64,000 nucleotides of DNA, taken from assembly GCA_963971305.1 (NCBI GenBank), contig OZ020313.1, forward strand, positions 53,578,203-53,642,202, written 5' to 3'. A program made the position numbers and the translations under genes. The notes beneath the pieces are model-generated. The model was not told the DNA's origin. It did no database searches and was given only the letters and a program-made list of their open reading frames with translations. Shown here one piece after another: positions 33,735 through 45,125 of this stretch; the first letter of the stretch is position 1, and every line of letters begins with the position of its first letter. This DNA is from Arcuatula senhousia. Its lineage: Eukaryota > Mollusca > Bivalvia > Mytilida > Mytilidae.

Positions 33735-33975
33735 TAAGTCCGAAATATTTTACTTTTATCATAAAAATTGACGTAATAGTGCGTTGCAATCGTATAATCA
33801 CGCTTTACAATCGCGTTATTACGCGTTGCTACTGCGTAAATTCGCATTCATATCGCGTTATTACGCGTTTCTAATCGCGAAATAAAGCAATGCCTGCGTA
33901 TAATAACACGATGCTAGCGCGAAATTCACGTAGCTCGTTTCTTATCGCGTTATAGTGTGTTCCTTTCGCTTAATA
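33735..33975. repeat. Degenerate 'atcgcgttattacgcgtt' tandem repeat
   Basis: Multiple imperfect repeats of gcg/cgc-flanked 'ttatta' motifs give unusual local CpG density in otherwise AT-rich DNA. Blocks are seen near 33765, 33818, 33850, 33880 and 33945. Confidence 0.6.
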
Positions 33976-34256
33976 AAAAAGAATGTATATAGTTTTGTCT
34001 TGCCTGCAAAACCGAGCGGGACCAAACTGGCGACAACGGTTGCGTTATTTTCAAGATTTATATTTATGAGGGCTTTCCTATCTGAAAAAATGTTGGTCCT
34101 ATACATGAAAAAATAAAAATAATTAAATTAAAAAAAATAAAAAAAAAAAATAATAAAATTAAAACATTAAAAGGACACTAAATCAGATATGGAAAGGAGA
34201 AAAAAAGGATATCTATATAAAAAAAGGAATAAACACCATTGTACAAACTACTCTTT

Positions 34257-34640
34257 AGGTAATCCATGTTGACCCTCAAATCCAAGTAAATAAATGCTAA
34301 AAGTATGTACATGGTTTTCACATATTTTTTTTTTAAATTCATTCTTGAGGCAAGCCATGTTGACCCTCAAGTCCGAGTAATAAAGTCTGAAACTATATAC
34401 AAAGTTAAAATCTTTCTTGGGGCAAGCCATGTTGACCCTCAAGTACCAATAATACTAGAAAAATGATAGATAATAAAATTAATTTAAGAGTTTTAGGCAA
34501 GCCATGTTGACCCTCAAGTACTTGTATTTGACAAGTTTGATTGGGTTTATTTAAAAGTTCACATGTCATTTTGGGCAAGCCATGTTGACCCCAAACAAAT
34601 TGATAAAATGCATTTATACAGGGCAAGCCATGTTGACCCC
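34257..34640 (+). repeat. Six interspersed 20-24-bp repeats beside the DIRS-like element
   Basis: The motif 'ggcaagccatgttgaccctc' is at 34257 (diverged), 34348, 34420, 34495, 34573 and 34621. Unrelated AT-rich spacers of about 25-70 bp separate the copies; spacings between copies are 91, 72, 75, 78 and 48 bp. All copies are in one orientation. The array lies just past the recombinase 3' end. In minus-strand frames it gives recurring 'EGQHGLP' peptides, which is incidental. Confidence 0.9.
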
Positions 34641-34659
34641 CGTATGACAAAAATAACCC

Positions 34660-36512
34660 TGGTGTGCTTAAAATTGTTCAGACGAATATAATGTTGAAAA
34701 GCATCTGATTTCCATCTACCCAAACGTTGAATTACAGAATTTGGTACCCCCTTGTTGCTGCTGATGTAGCCGCTCCGATCCGAAAACAGTGACTTTTATA
34801 ATAACTAACATCAAAACCCGAAGCTTGTAATAAAAGTTTAAGTGACTGATTAAAATAAAATTGTGTAATTGGCTTACCGTCTTGATATAAAAAAGGGCCA
34901 CCCTGATGTTTAAAGGTTGTTAAGTGTTCTGAAGTAACGGACACCGGACATAACGGATTTCCTTCTAACAAAGATATACATAATGTTTTAGGCTTGGAAT
35001 CAGAGTGTTTATAATTATGCAACACAACTTTCATAAGGTATGAGTTGTTCGGTAATTTTTCAAATTGCATGTCTTTGTATTGAATAACATTACCACTTTT
35101 TCTTGAATTCTTTACTGCAATTTCACCAATACGAAGAAAGCAATAATAAGCCAAGGTCATCATGGCCTTTAACAAAATCCTTTTAAATTGACAACGAAAC
35201 ACAACTGGAAGCGAACTTATTAATTTTGAAAGAATATCGCGTGTTATTGGAAGCCTACTATCGGGAGTCTTGCGCAGATTTTCGGAACCTTTAAGAATCT
35301 TTTTTTCAAAATCTGGCATATCATTGATGTTATGCATAAAGCTTATAGCCGACACATATGAAGCAATAGTAGATGGTTGGTAGTTTTCTAAGAACAAAAA
35401 TGATATAAATCGTGATATCTTAATTTGGGTAGATGGAAATGTGTTACATTTAAAGTATTCATGCACAAAAAATTCGTAACGCTGTAACATTCTATTATAT
35501 GAAGAACGTGAGGCGGCGGCAAGCGAAACATTTACGAGGGTTCCCGTTATGGAGTCAAGAGATGAGACGGTATGGATACTGGTTTTTGGTCGAGCCAAGG
35601 AGCTATGCGATGTGCCTCCCGAAAAGAAAAACGTGACAATAAGTCACAAACTATGTTTGTTTTTCCAGGAATATGCTTGGACCTAAAATGTATGTTAAGT
35701 TTTAGAGCGGATAAAACTAATCTACGCACTAGTTTTATGATAGTTTTGTCTTTTGATGAGGTCTTATTGATAATATCGGCTACAGCCGCATCATCAGTCA
35801 AGAATAGAATTTTATGATAAAAAAAAAACATATAAATCATTGGCCACAACAATTGGGAAAAGTTCTTTCACAGTTATATGCAAGTCCTTCATGTCGTCTG
35901 GCCACCCACCTGAAAACCATTTACACCCAAAAACCGCAGTAAAACCACCATAAGTACCAGCTGCATCAGAATATAATTTTAACACATCTGAAGATACCCA
36001 TTCCCGAAAAAGGAAACATGATTTTCCATTGTAATGTACTATAAATTTATGCCATAATTTAATATCAGATCCGGCATCTGCGTTCAGAAATATCCTGAAG
36101 TGTGGACAAGTATGACCGATTACCAAGTCAAAGAGCCTGCGCAAGAAAGCTCGGCCTGGTACAATAACGCTGCAAGCAAAGTTTAACAGCCCAAGCAGGG
36201 ATTGCAAGTCTCGCAGAATTATACTTATTTTATTCTTATATAATTTCAGTAGGTGTAGAATTTTGTCTATCTTATCCTGTGGTAATCTAGAAACCATAGC
36301 AACGGAATCTATTTCGATTCCATAGATAATAATACAAGTTGTTGGATTAACGGTTTTCTCTGATTTGATAGGTATACCTAAACACTTAGCTAAGCCTAGA
36401 AAGGTGTTCAATGCTGAAAAACATTCATTTGACTACGACTTTCCCACAAAGAAAAAATCATCTAGCAAATGGGATATCCCTTGTACTTCAAATTTTTTGG
36501 TCATAATCCATT
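34660..36512 (-). pseudogene. DIRS/Ngaro-like retroelement: RT, RNase H and tyrosine recombinase
   Basis: Minus-strand order: RT catalytic box as 'GISHLLDDFFFVGKS' (about 36475-36430) followed by an in-frame stop; RT end 'LGIPIKSEKTVNPTT' and 'GIEIDSV'; RNase H with 'YSDAAGTYGGFTAVFG' (near 35965) and 'DDAAVADIINKTSSKD'; then 'RSKHIPGKTNIVCDLLSR'. A frameshift in an A/T run near 35820 splits RNase H. The tyrosine recombinase runs 35598-34732 with an Arg region 'YYCFLRIGEIAV' and the H-x-x-R box 'HCFRIGAAT'. It then shifts frame at a G run (near 34750) into 'LGRWKSDAFQHYIR', whose tyrosine (codon 34690-34688) is the expected nucleophile. Such elements integrate by recombinase instead of integrase. 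The RT is cut at about 36512, so the copy is dead. Confidence 0.85.
34732..35598 (-). pseudogene. Tyrosine recombinase (YR) of the DIRS-like element
   Basis: A 288-codon frame covering nearly the entire recombinase: N-terminal core-binding half (SYNRMLQRYEFFVHEYF, SAISFMHNI) and catalytic half with R (FLRIGEIAV), K-containing beta hairpin and HxxR (HCFRIG). A one-base shift before the last ~20 residues removes the nucleophile tyrosine from this frame. Otherwise intact, suggesting fairly recent decay. Confidence 0.85.
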
Positions 36513-37620
36513 TCAGTTCATCACAAAATATTTCGTTCTGTGCTTTTTACCTATGTTACAAAGTGGGTTATTACAAACTGCAACTTTGTTCGAACCGGGT
36601 TACCAGCTTCAACGCATTTTGTAATACCAAAAACGTGCATACATACAACATACAGGATACAGTTTTAAATGCTATTAAGTTCTATGTACTCTATAAATAC
36701 ATATAACTGTGCTAAGTTTGGCAAAACAATTCAGTCTGATGATTTTACGCTTGTTACAAAGTGGGTTATTACAAACTGCAACTTCATTGGAAACTGGGTT
36801 GACACCTTCAACGCAGTTTGTAATAACGGAATTAAAGGAAAACTTTCCCTAATTTCGATGTTTTGGAGTTAACAGAATTATTATATATTTATCAAAACAT
36901 ATTTTATGCAAACACATGATCATCTCTACTAAGTTCATCTTAATAATCTCTACTCTCTGTATATTTTTTCATTAGTTATGAAATGTGTTATTTTAAACTG
37001 ATTTTACGTATATATTCATTTAAATATATTCTCTTTTGAATAATATTTCAATTTCCAGTTCATCACAAAATATTTCGTTCTGTGCTTTTTACCTTTGTTA
37101 CAAAGTGGGTTATTACAAACTGCAACTGTGTAACAAACCGGGTTACCAGCTTCAACACATTTTGTAATACCAAAAAAGTACATACACGATAAAGTTTTAA
37201 ATGCTATGAAAGTAAAACTATGAATTTAGTTATATATACTCTTAAAAACAAATGATAACTGTACTAAGTTTGGCAAAATTATCAATTCAGATGACTACCT
37301 TTGTTACAAAGTTGGTAATTACAAACTGCAACTTTGTTACCAACTGGGTTACGAGCATCAAAACAGTTTGTTATAACAAAAAAGTGCATATAGTCTCATA
37401 CATTCAAGGTTTAGTTTCAAATGCTATAAAAGTAACTATTAATTAAGTCAAATAAAATCTATAAAACATATGATTACAGTACTAAGTTAAGCAAACAATT
37501 CAGTCTAGTGATTTAATATTTGTTACAAAGTGAACAGAATTATTACATATTCAAACATATTTTATGCAAACATAGGATGATCCGTACTTAGTTAATTGTA
37601 ATAATCTCTACTCTCTATTC
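36513..37620 (+). repeat. TTACAAA-rich repeat units (plus-strand cluster 1)
   Basis: Units at 36552-36627, 36751-36826, 37094-37169 and 37300-37377, and a fragment at 37519-37533. Each has three direct 'ttacaaa' blocks spaced about 16-20 bp and a terminal inverted 'tttgtaata'. Longer periodicity is visible: 'cagttcatcacaaaatattt' at 36515 and 37058 leads two of the units. Small frames repeatedly spell 'TKWVITNCNF', an artefact. Confidence 0.8.
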
Positions 37621-38140
37621 TATTTATATTACACTGTCTTACCTGTATCCGTCCGAGGTTCCGTCCCACTTTCCGTCCCGCTTTTTGTACTTTAGTACTC
37701 TATGCATGTTATATTTGACTGATTATGTTCAAAATTAGCACAATAATAAAACCCTATGACTCTGGGTACTAGCATTTTTAAGTGTAGGCCACAATAGGGT
37801 GTACGACGCCCCTCCAAATATCTAACAAAATATTTTTTTTTATATTTCAATAACCATTGACATCCCCACCCATTTATATTCTTAGTCCTTATGGTAAGAC
37901 AAATCTTTTGGTACCTGAAAGGGCTCTGAAGGGTTTCATGCCCCACTCCCCCAAATGCCAAAATACTTTATATTTAAAAAATATTGAGATCCCCATCCTA
38001 TAAACATATATTTGATACATGGTATAGTTGTTAAAGCGGGGGTATCACTACTGAGCATTTGCTCACAGAACTTTTTGATTTTTTAAATGATTTTACGTAT
38101 ATATCTATTTATTAAGATTTTTTCAAGTTATACTTTAGTT
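37621..38140. other. No recognisable gene
   Basis: A short 'ccgtc'-rich tract at 37655-37685. The minus-strand frame 37692-37961 shows no family features. Confidence 0.4.
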
Positions 38141-38560
38141 TTCAGTTCAATACCATGATCTCCGTTCTGTGTATTTAACTTTTGTTACAAAATGGGTTAT
38201 AACAACCTTCAACTTTGTTACAAATTGGGTCTACAGCTTCAATAAAAGCAGCAAACAAAAAAGTACATGCAAAGTTTTAGTTTTAAATGGTCTTATGAAT
38301 TTACCTTTGTTACAAAGTGGGTTATTACAAACTGCAACTTTATTACAAACTGGGTTTGTAGCTTTAACGCAGTTTGTAATAGAAAACATATTCAAATGAA
38401 ATGTGAAATAAAAAAGTTAATATACAAACATGTTTTATTTAGGGCTTTATGCGTTGACGAGTTGACGATAACAAAGAATTTTAAACAAAATAACGTATTT
38501 GGAATTTTTATTACAAAGTGCAACTTTATTACAAACCGGGTTGTTACAAGGCATTAGTAT
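38141..38560 (+). repeat. TTACAAA-rich repeat units (plus-strand cluster 2)
   Basis: Units at 38181-38245, 38306-38381 and 38508-38555. The segment 38190-38560 is an inverted copy of 24703-25060, including the non-unit DNA between. Confidence 0.8.
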
Positions 38561-39429
38561 GTCGACTCATACCGAGTTAATCGCTAGCTAAAACTTGCAA
38601 TCCTTTTTCTCCTTTCACCCTTAGCGGATCAGGCTTCACTTTTGGAGAAAAAAAATCTTATATCATTTTTTTGCCTATTTTTAAGAACCGATATTATAAT
38701 TCAAATAATGCCAAAGACAAATGTGTAGGATCTTTAATTCAAATCTGTTTTTCCATATTTGTATTCTTGTCATGTTTTCCAACTGGTTTTAAATCGATCA
38801 AATTAGATTTTAAGAAATTTTGCTTTCATGTTAAAAGAGTTATTTGCTAGATTTTGTTTTCTTTTTTACCGATTTCGTTATATTTCGTTTTCTTACTTTA
38901 TAGATTTCATTTTCTTATTTTACTGTTTTCGTTTCCTTTATTTACCAATTTCGTTGTCGTTTCTTTTTTTTCGTCTACCAGTTTGCTGGTACCCATTTAA
39001 TACCAAGGACCCGTTAATTCCGTTTTTTTGGTTGATGTAAAAAACCCTAATTAAGACATTTGTCCATTCTCCTTTGCATTTACACATTTTTATCCAATTA
39101 CGCGACTAATGTGTTACAGAGATATTGTGTCGTAGAAATCATTTAATTAAATGTTTTTTTAATATATATATAAAAGTAAACTGAAATGTATCTTACCCAT
39201 TCGACTGTCAAGACAAGAAATAGCTAGTTGAAACAGAATGTTGTAACATAAATTAAAATCTAAAATAATAGTGCTGGCAACAGATGTTCTACAATTCGCT
39301 TCAAAGCTTTAAGGAGTTCACCAACAAGCCCGAAAAAAATTAACGGAGATATGCAGACGTCGATTGCAACCCATTCGTATTAAAGATTGATCACGAATAA
39401 CTATAAATGGGTAATGGCTACGTTTAAAG
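38561..39429. other. AT-rich with a pyrimidine tract
   Basis: 38830-38990 is rich in 'ttcgttttctta' and is an inverted relative of 24111-24250. Nothing coding is supported. Confidence 0.4.
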
Positions 39430-39960
39430 GTTTTTTAGGCAAACGCAGCGAAGCCTTATATAGTTTATAGAGTATTGATGTTTTTAATCCGGACGGAGTG
39501 ATCTGTCTGCATCCAATATGGAAATATTCTTTATTTTCTATAATACTGTTCAATATTTGTTAACATGAGACACACTTTTTTTTAAATCTCCATTTTTATT
39601 GGCATTTAATATGACCGCCACAAGTGAATTTATTTCATTGCATTTAACAAAAACGAACTATTTACCTAGAGGTATAGATTACTAGTATACATTATGTACT
39701 CATCTATTATTTGATTGGTTCGTATAGATATTTCTTTTATTTGATTGGTCAATCATTCTTTCTGGTTCATTTATAAAATTCAATACAAATTACATATGGA
39801 TGTGACGAGTGCATTTTAATCGATGGGGTGTTTCAATCAATACCGTTTGTGCACGATCCCTTTTATGCATGTGCAGTTGTGTTTATTAACTTTGGAAACA
39901 TCTGTATCTATTTTAGTACTTATATATTTCGTTTGCCTTTTAACGCTTTGCTTTCAATAA
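39430..39960 (+). repeat. Diverged copy of the giant-palindrome arm
   Basis: Aligns with about 21970-22500: 'cggacggagtgat', 'caatatttgttaacatgaga', 'gattggttcgtata', 'gattggtcaat', 'gacgagtgcattt' and 'cgtttgccttttaacgcttt'. Divergence is clearly higher than between the two arms. Confidence 0.8.
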
Positions 39961-40158
39961 GAAGTGTTTCTTCAATAAGAAGTTGTTCTTCAGATACAAT
40001 CATCCCATAGGAACTAAGAGTTACTAATTCATAAAATTGACATAAAAAGATACACATAAATGAAGCTAAGATGTAACAAAATGACCATCATTAATTATAT
40101 AATTAATGATTTATTTTACTCGAATTTTCTGCACTGCATCTAGTATTATTTGTTTTTA

Positions 40159-40610
40159 TAGGAATTTAACCCCAATGGTGTCTCGATATTGTCTCCGCTA
40201 CATGTAGCATGTCGTAAAAGGCGACTAAGGGTCATGAAATTCTAACATCGGAGTTAATGCTCAATCCACAGAGCAACCAAGTTGTGTACCCTAGGTGGCT
40301 GAATAAGGTGTCCTTCGACCGCGGGGGTTGTCAGGTCTATAATTCGGAAACCCTGACCGCTGACCATAGTGGACAAACTTGTTTGGAGAGTGCTACGCTT
40401 CAGTAGTTCAATACAAGGCTAAATTTTCCGCCCCATCCCACCTCTCCCTTTTCCTGTTATTTTTCAAAATTTTCTGTTCCCTTTGTTTCCCGCTCAAGTC
40501 CCATATTTCTTTTTTCATCATCATTTCAAGTTCATTTTATCATCCTTTTCATGTTCACCGCCTTTTAATAACCTATATAGCGTTGCGAGGGCGTAAAACA
40601 CCAACTCACT
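40159..40610 (+). mobile_element. SINE-like interspersed repeat (copy 1)
   Basis: Shares with 62820-63270: 'tgtcgtaa-aggcgactaa', 'gtgtaccc-aggtggctgaat', 'gggggttgtcaggtct', 'cggaaaccctgaccgctgac' and a 'catcatcattt' tract. Both end at 'gcgttgc-gggcgtaaaac'. There is no credible internal frame. I cannot place clear A/B boxes, so SINE status is inferred from size, ends and dispersion. Confidence 0.6.
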
Positions 40611-41129
40611 TACTCTTCTCTTGCTTTTAAAAAAATCATAGAGTATCAAAACTGCAGAATTCAATATTTATTCAGTACAATAAATGTAGTTACAATTGGT
40701 TAACTGATTGGCTATTGCGATAACTATATATACTTTCATTACGACGTGTGAATCCAATTACTGTAATAGTTCGCTGCACCAGACTAAACAAGTGAAAAGA
40801 CTAACTCTTTATAAAAATAGAATGTTCGTTTAAGTTACATTATGTATTGGAAACTTTCTGCACAAATCAGTTCTAACAACATTTTTCTGCCATTATCAAT
40901 TGTTTAAGTTCAAAGTGATAAAGTAGAAAAAGTAATGTATATTATATTCAACATGCAACGAGTAAATGTCTAAATAATGAAAATAAGTATTATGATAATA
41001 CAATTATAGCCCTTTACATTTCAGTCAATACATGTTTTTATCGAGAAAACATGTATCGATCTCAACAAAAGCCTATGCTTGTAGGTAATAAATTAAGAAC
41101 TTATAGAAAAATTAAAAAATCCTATATAT
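40611..41129. other. AT-rich, no recognisable gene
   Basis: No domain-bearing frame. Probably intergenic sequence between two retroelement fragments. Confidence 0.4.
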
Positions 41130-41735
41130 ATGACTTTTAAAAATATCTTTTATCTGATAATGACAGAGAACAAATATCAGTCTTCACTAAAATAAGAATT
41201 TCCAATAGTTATCTCCGAGTAGAGAGAGGTCGTTACCAAGGGTTGCAATTTGATCAAAGAATTTGTCCTATATGTAAAGAAGGAATTGAAGATGAATTTC
41301 ATTTCTTCATTAAATGTAAAGCTTTATTAAATCCCAGAGAAGAATTTTTTAACAAAACTAATAGAAGTTGTCCCTTCCTTTAAATATATGAACCCTCTTG
41401 ATAGATTTAATTACATATTTACAGTGACTGATTTAGATTTATGTTTCATATGTATAATTGGGGTATATAATATGTACAAACTGAACCTTGAACTAAAAAA
41501 TGTTTAAATAATTACCAGTTTAATTCATGTGTGTGATAATCTCTTCTACAGTTATTTGGATGATATTTCATTTAATCCTTTAATTGATAACTTATATCTC
41601 ATGTTCCCATTGTTTGTGTATTTAGTTTTATGTAATTTGTGTTGTTCATTTAAATTGTATTGTAACTGTTGATGTTCCTTTACTTTGGAATTCATACCAA
41701 TAAAATATTTGAACATTAAAAAAATATTTGAACAT
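41130..41735 (+). pseudogene. 3' end of a non-LTR retrotransposon (LINE)
   Basis: Translates to the usual C-terminal block: 'TKIRISNSYLRVERGRYQG' then a Cys/His cluster 'RICPICKEGIEDEFHFFIKC' and an 'REEFFNKTN' segment (41180-41360). Stops follow and the 3' tail ends in 'ccaataaaatatttgaac'. The upstream RT is absent (5'-truncated copy). Confidence 0.75.
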
Positions 41736-42430
41736 TTGTATAATGTAAATTATGACATTTATCTATTATAGTAATTTCCAACTGTGTATTGATATGTAAT
41801 ATAGTGCACATTTTAATTTAATTTATAGTCTTGTTATACATTTATATTTTAGATCCATTAGAGAAAAATTAGCAAGATGGGAAGCCAACAAGTATTATAA
41901 ACGTCTAGACTAATCAACTTTATCGAATGCAACAGGTAAAGATGGTCTTATAAAATCTTAATTCAATTGTGGACCAAAGTGTTCAAGTAGAACTGTTATA
42001 ACACACTGAAACATCAAAAGTTTGACCCTGAGGAAAAAGGCTAAGTTCGTTTATTTGACCTTAAGGTCATATGAAGATCATGTTGTTAAATTATGCATTG
42101 TCTCATAATAAGACATCCCCATGTCACCATACAATCTATCTAGCCTACAATGTAGTGAAGTGACTGTATATATGAACCTGTTCGACCATAATAGCAGACA
42201 TACAGGTAGTCATGGTTATAAACAATACAAGCCTAGATCTGTTATCTACCTGACTGACAAGTGATCTCTATCAGACTAGTTTGATGATCTTCTCACAAGT
42301 CTACAACAACCGTTAGGTGTTCTCATGTTTGTACCTTTCTGTTTTCACTACGAGTCACGAAATGGAAAGTGCTGCGTGATCTTGTGTTGGATAAAACAGG
42401 TACTGATATTTTCTCCTTCTCATCATATGA
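41736..42430. other. No recognisable gene
   Basis: AT-rich. The start of a weak frame (42369-42707) runs into the degenerate repeat that follows. Confidence 0.4.
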
Positions 42431-43390
42431 ATGGCACGCGATCGTCAAAAAACCCGATAAACTACATTTATCGACCGTAAACTATAGTTTGCTGTTGATA
42501 AACTGGGTTTATCACTCGCTAACTAAAGTTTGCGCTCGTGACACCAATATTGTCAGCGATACGAGGCCCAAATGCCATTTTACCAAAGCAAAACAACATT
42601 TATCGACAGGAAACCAAAGTTTGCGGTTGATATACTGGGTTTATAGTTTACGATCGCTAAACTCAATGTATCAACGGGAAACTGGGGTTATCACTCTCTT
42701 ACTATAGTTTGCGATTGTGAAACCCTGGTTGTCTGCAATAATTGTAGTTTTCTATGTGTAAATAGTATCTAAACAACACAAACAACATATATCGACTGTA
42801 AACTATATTTTACATTTCTACCCAAGTGATTTTATTCTGTCGAAAAAATCTTGTTATGCTATTCAAATTAATGGAAGTTATCTTTACAATGCTTGCTGCA
42901 CCTCAATACTTATACATTTTTTGTACCTCAAGAATAACATTAAGTCTAAAAGTGAAAAGCGTGGGGTATGTAAGCACTCAATTAGCTTCTGTTATTGCTA
43001 CTATCGCGTGCCATATTATATATGTATGACATGCGATTGTATCAAACACATAAATTATTTTTGTCGACGTAAATAATAGTTATCACTCTTATACTATAGT
43101 TTGTGAAACCCTGTTTTTCGGTCATAACTATCATGACTATAGTTCAAATACTAGTTTACCAACACAAAACAACATTTATCGACTGAAGTAATAGTTTTAC
43201 CATCGATAAACTTATTTTATCGCCGATATACCCTTATAAGCAACTGTAACCCCTATTATCGACCGCTAATGATAAATTAAAAACAACCGAAATTATCATT
43301 AGTATCAGCAAATATGGTAAACCAGCGATAAACCCCTGATATCAGTTTATCGTCAGCTTACTACAGTTTACAGGTGATAACGTCAGCTCA
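42430..43390. repeat. Degenerate 'gataaac / tatagttt' repeat field
   Basis: About 950 bp built from scrambled, partly inverted short blocks such as 'tttatcgaccgtaaac', 'actatagtttgc', 'aaactgggtttatc' and 'aaacaacatttatcga'. There is no fixed period, and blocks occur in both orientations. Confidence 0.6.
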
Positions 43391-43760
43391 ATGGGGTTTT
43401 GTGACTGTCGCGGACCATACAAATGTGAAATTGCTCTTTTTGGTTATTTAAAAAATCTGTCAGAAATAAAAACTCTCAGTACTGAGGACAGAAAAGTTCT
43501 CAACATTTCATTTAAGAACAAAGAAATAGACGCTATCAACATCAGCAATATTATGAATCGGAAGGAAGTTACATCTAAGATTCCTCCCTTTTTCAAGAAC
43601 CAGTCAACATCAAGGCATTGGTGGATCTTAACATTGAAGACTGCCAGAACCCTCTGACATGCGATCGCTCCACTTCTTCCTTCCTCTATGGTCAATCTGG
43701 TCATTTAATAACGGGTGATCTGAAGATAATTGAGAACCATTTCATACGAAAGAAGCAAAG
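43391..43760 (+). pseudogene. Penelope-like element, N-terminal coding fragment
   Basis: Two overlapping frames (43391-43657 and 43618-43902) together spell the conserved N-terminal region of bivalve PLE proteins: 'DRKVLNISFKNKEIDAIN', 'IPPFFKNQSTS', then 'CDRSTSSFLYGQSGHLITG' and 'DLKIIEN'. A frameshift near 43620 and truncation after about 43750 make it a relic. The second C of the usual C-x-C is changed to R. Confidence 0.7.
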
Positions 43761-43899
43761 GTATACCAAAGGGGTAATCAGACATCATTATACCGAAACG
43801 ACAAAGACAAAATCGGTAGACAAAAATCATCATAACGAAACAAACCACAGAACAAAAAAAAACCACACACACAAAACAACAAAACCGCATTCAACAATG

Positions 43900-44360
43900 T
43901 AGACTCAAGTCGAAACGAGAGTAAACTCAGGTGCTCCGGAGAAGTAAGCAGTTCCTGCTTGCTATAGCACACTCGTCACGTTGCCAAAGGTTGATTTAGA
44001 GTTGGTCAAATCCAGAAAGGATACGGAACAAAACTATATGTCAAATCAACATCTGTGCTCATCTGAGAGATAGAAATCCCGTGTTTGTCTACAAGTATAT
44101 GATGTCTTCTGTAAATTTCTTGAATGATGACAACAATCTAGGAGCAACGTTTACCCGTTTACAATGTGATTGTCAGCCGTGTAGCTCTATCAAGGAAGTC
44201 GTTATAATCCCACATGCTCTGGAATAATCACCAAATTGAGGATTGTTTAGTAAAAGGACATCATCAATATAACGACCTGTGATATTGAGGGATAAAGCAA
44301 GTCTGAAGTACCTTTTCTTTTTGTCTAGAACTGATTGTAAGAAGTGATTTCTCATTCATT
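43900..44360 (-). pseudogene. Penelope-like element, RT C-terminal fragment with internal deletion
   Basis: Minus strand: 'LDKKKRYFRLALSLNITG' then the RT catalytic box 'RYIDDVLLLNNPQFGDY' (about 44275-44225). It then jumps directly to 'SRACGIITTS', which normally lies ~80 residues later. Past 44180 only decayed C-terminal sequence remains. A 'gctccggagaagtaagcag' landmark of the 3' region lies at about 43933-43951. Confidence 0.7.
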
Positions 44361-44521
44361 CAACCGAATGGAAATCAGGTCAGGTCGTTACAAGAGTGAA
44401 CTCAGGTGCTCCAGAAGAGTAAGCGGTTCCTGTTTGCTAGAGCACACCCGTCGTGTTGCTAATTTCCAATTCAGTGTGTTGAATCCTGTAAAGGAAAACA
44501 ACACAAATTTCTACTACAAGC

Positions 44522-44599
44522 CAATCTAATTAAAACTAGATCTTGATTGATTGCGGGAACGTAGTGGAGAAAAATCAAGATCTAGTTTTTATTAGATTG
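44522..44599. repeat. 27-bp-arm hairpin between two PLE fragments
   Basis: Arms 44522-44548 and 44573-44599 pair with one mismatch around a 24-nt loop ('gattgcgggaacgtagtgg' in the loop region). It sits precisely at the boundary of two PLE pieces. Confidence 0.85.
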
Positions 44600-45125
44600 T
44601 CTACATACCAACATCTGCACTTATTTGAGAGATAGAAATTCCATATTTGTCTACGAGTGCACTGTGTTTACCGTAAAATTTCTTGGGTGAAGACAGCAAC
44701 AATGGAGCAACATAACCCTGTGTCAGCAATTTCTGTGTCAAACGTGCCAATTAAGGATATCGATGTAATTTCCAAAAGCTCTGGAGTAACGAATCAACTG
44801 TGAATCGAAGACTCCATAAGCAGGAGCGGACGGAATGTTGCTGCACAAAAAGGGAAAGTTGAAGATTGGAAAGTTAAAGTCATCACGTTTGTCATAGAGC
44901 TGTATTGAAAGTCTTCATTGAGAGTCAATTTCGATATGTAGATCTAAATATGAAGCAGACTTCCTAGAATCCGTTGTGCCCTTTATCTCAAGTTCCTTAA
45001 GATATATGAGATTGAGAAAGTCACCAAATCGAGAATTGTTCAGTGAAAGGACATCATCAATATAACGGACCGTGAGATTAAATAGAGAGCTAGTCTACGA
45101 ACTTTTTTGTCTAGAAAAGAATGTT
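44600..45125 (-). pseudogene. Penelope-like element, RT palm/thumb fragment
   Basis: Reading through shifts on the minus strand gives 'VRYIDDVLSLNNSRFGDF', 'LELEIKGTTDS'-like sequence, 'ASYLDLHIEID', 'YDKRDDFNFPI', 'FPFLCSNIPSAPAYGV' and 'SQLIRYSRAF'. This is the usual PLE order from the catalytic motif onward. Several frameshifts. Confidence 0.75.

Noticed and set aside
34257..34640. CRISPR array
   Set aside because: Repeat-spacer look is real, but repeats are short and degenerate, spacer lengths vary widely, there are no cas genes and the context is a eukaryotic retroelement.
36669..38557. Repeated 'TKWVITNCNF' peptides as a protein family
   Set aside because: They are translations of the TTACAAA repeat unit.
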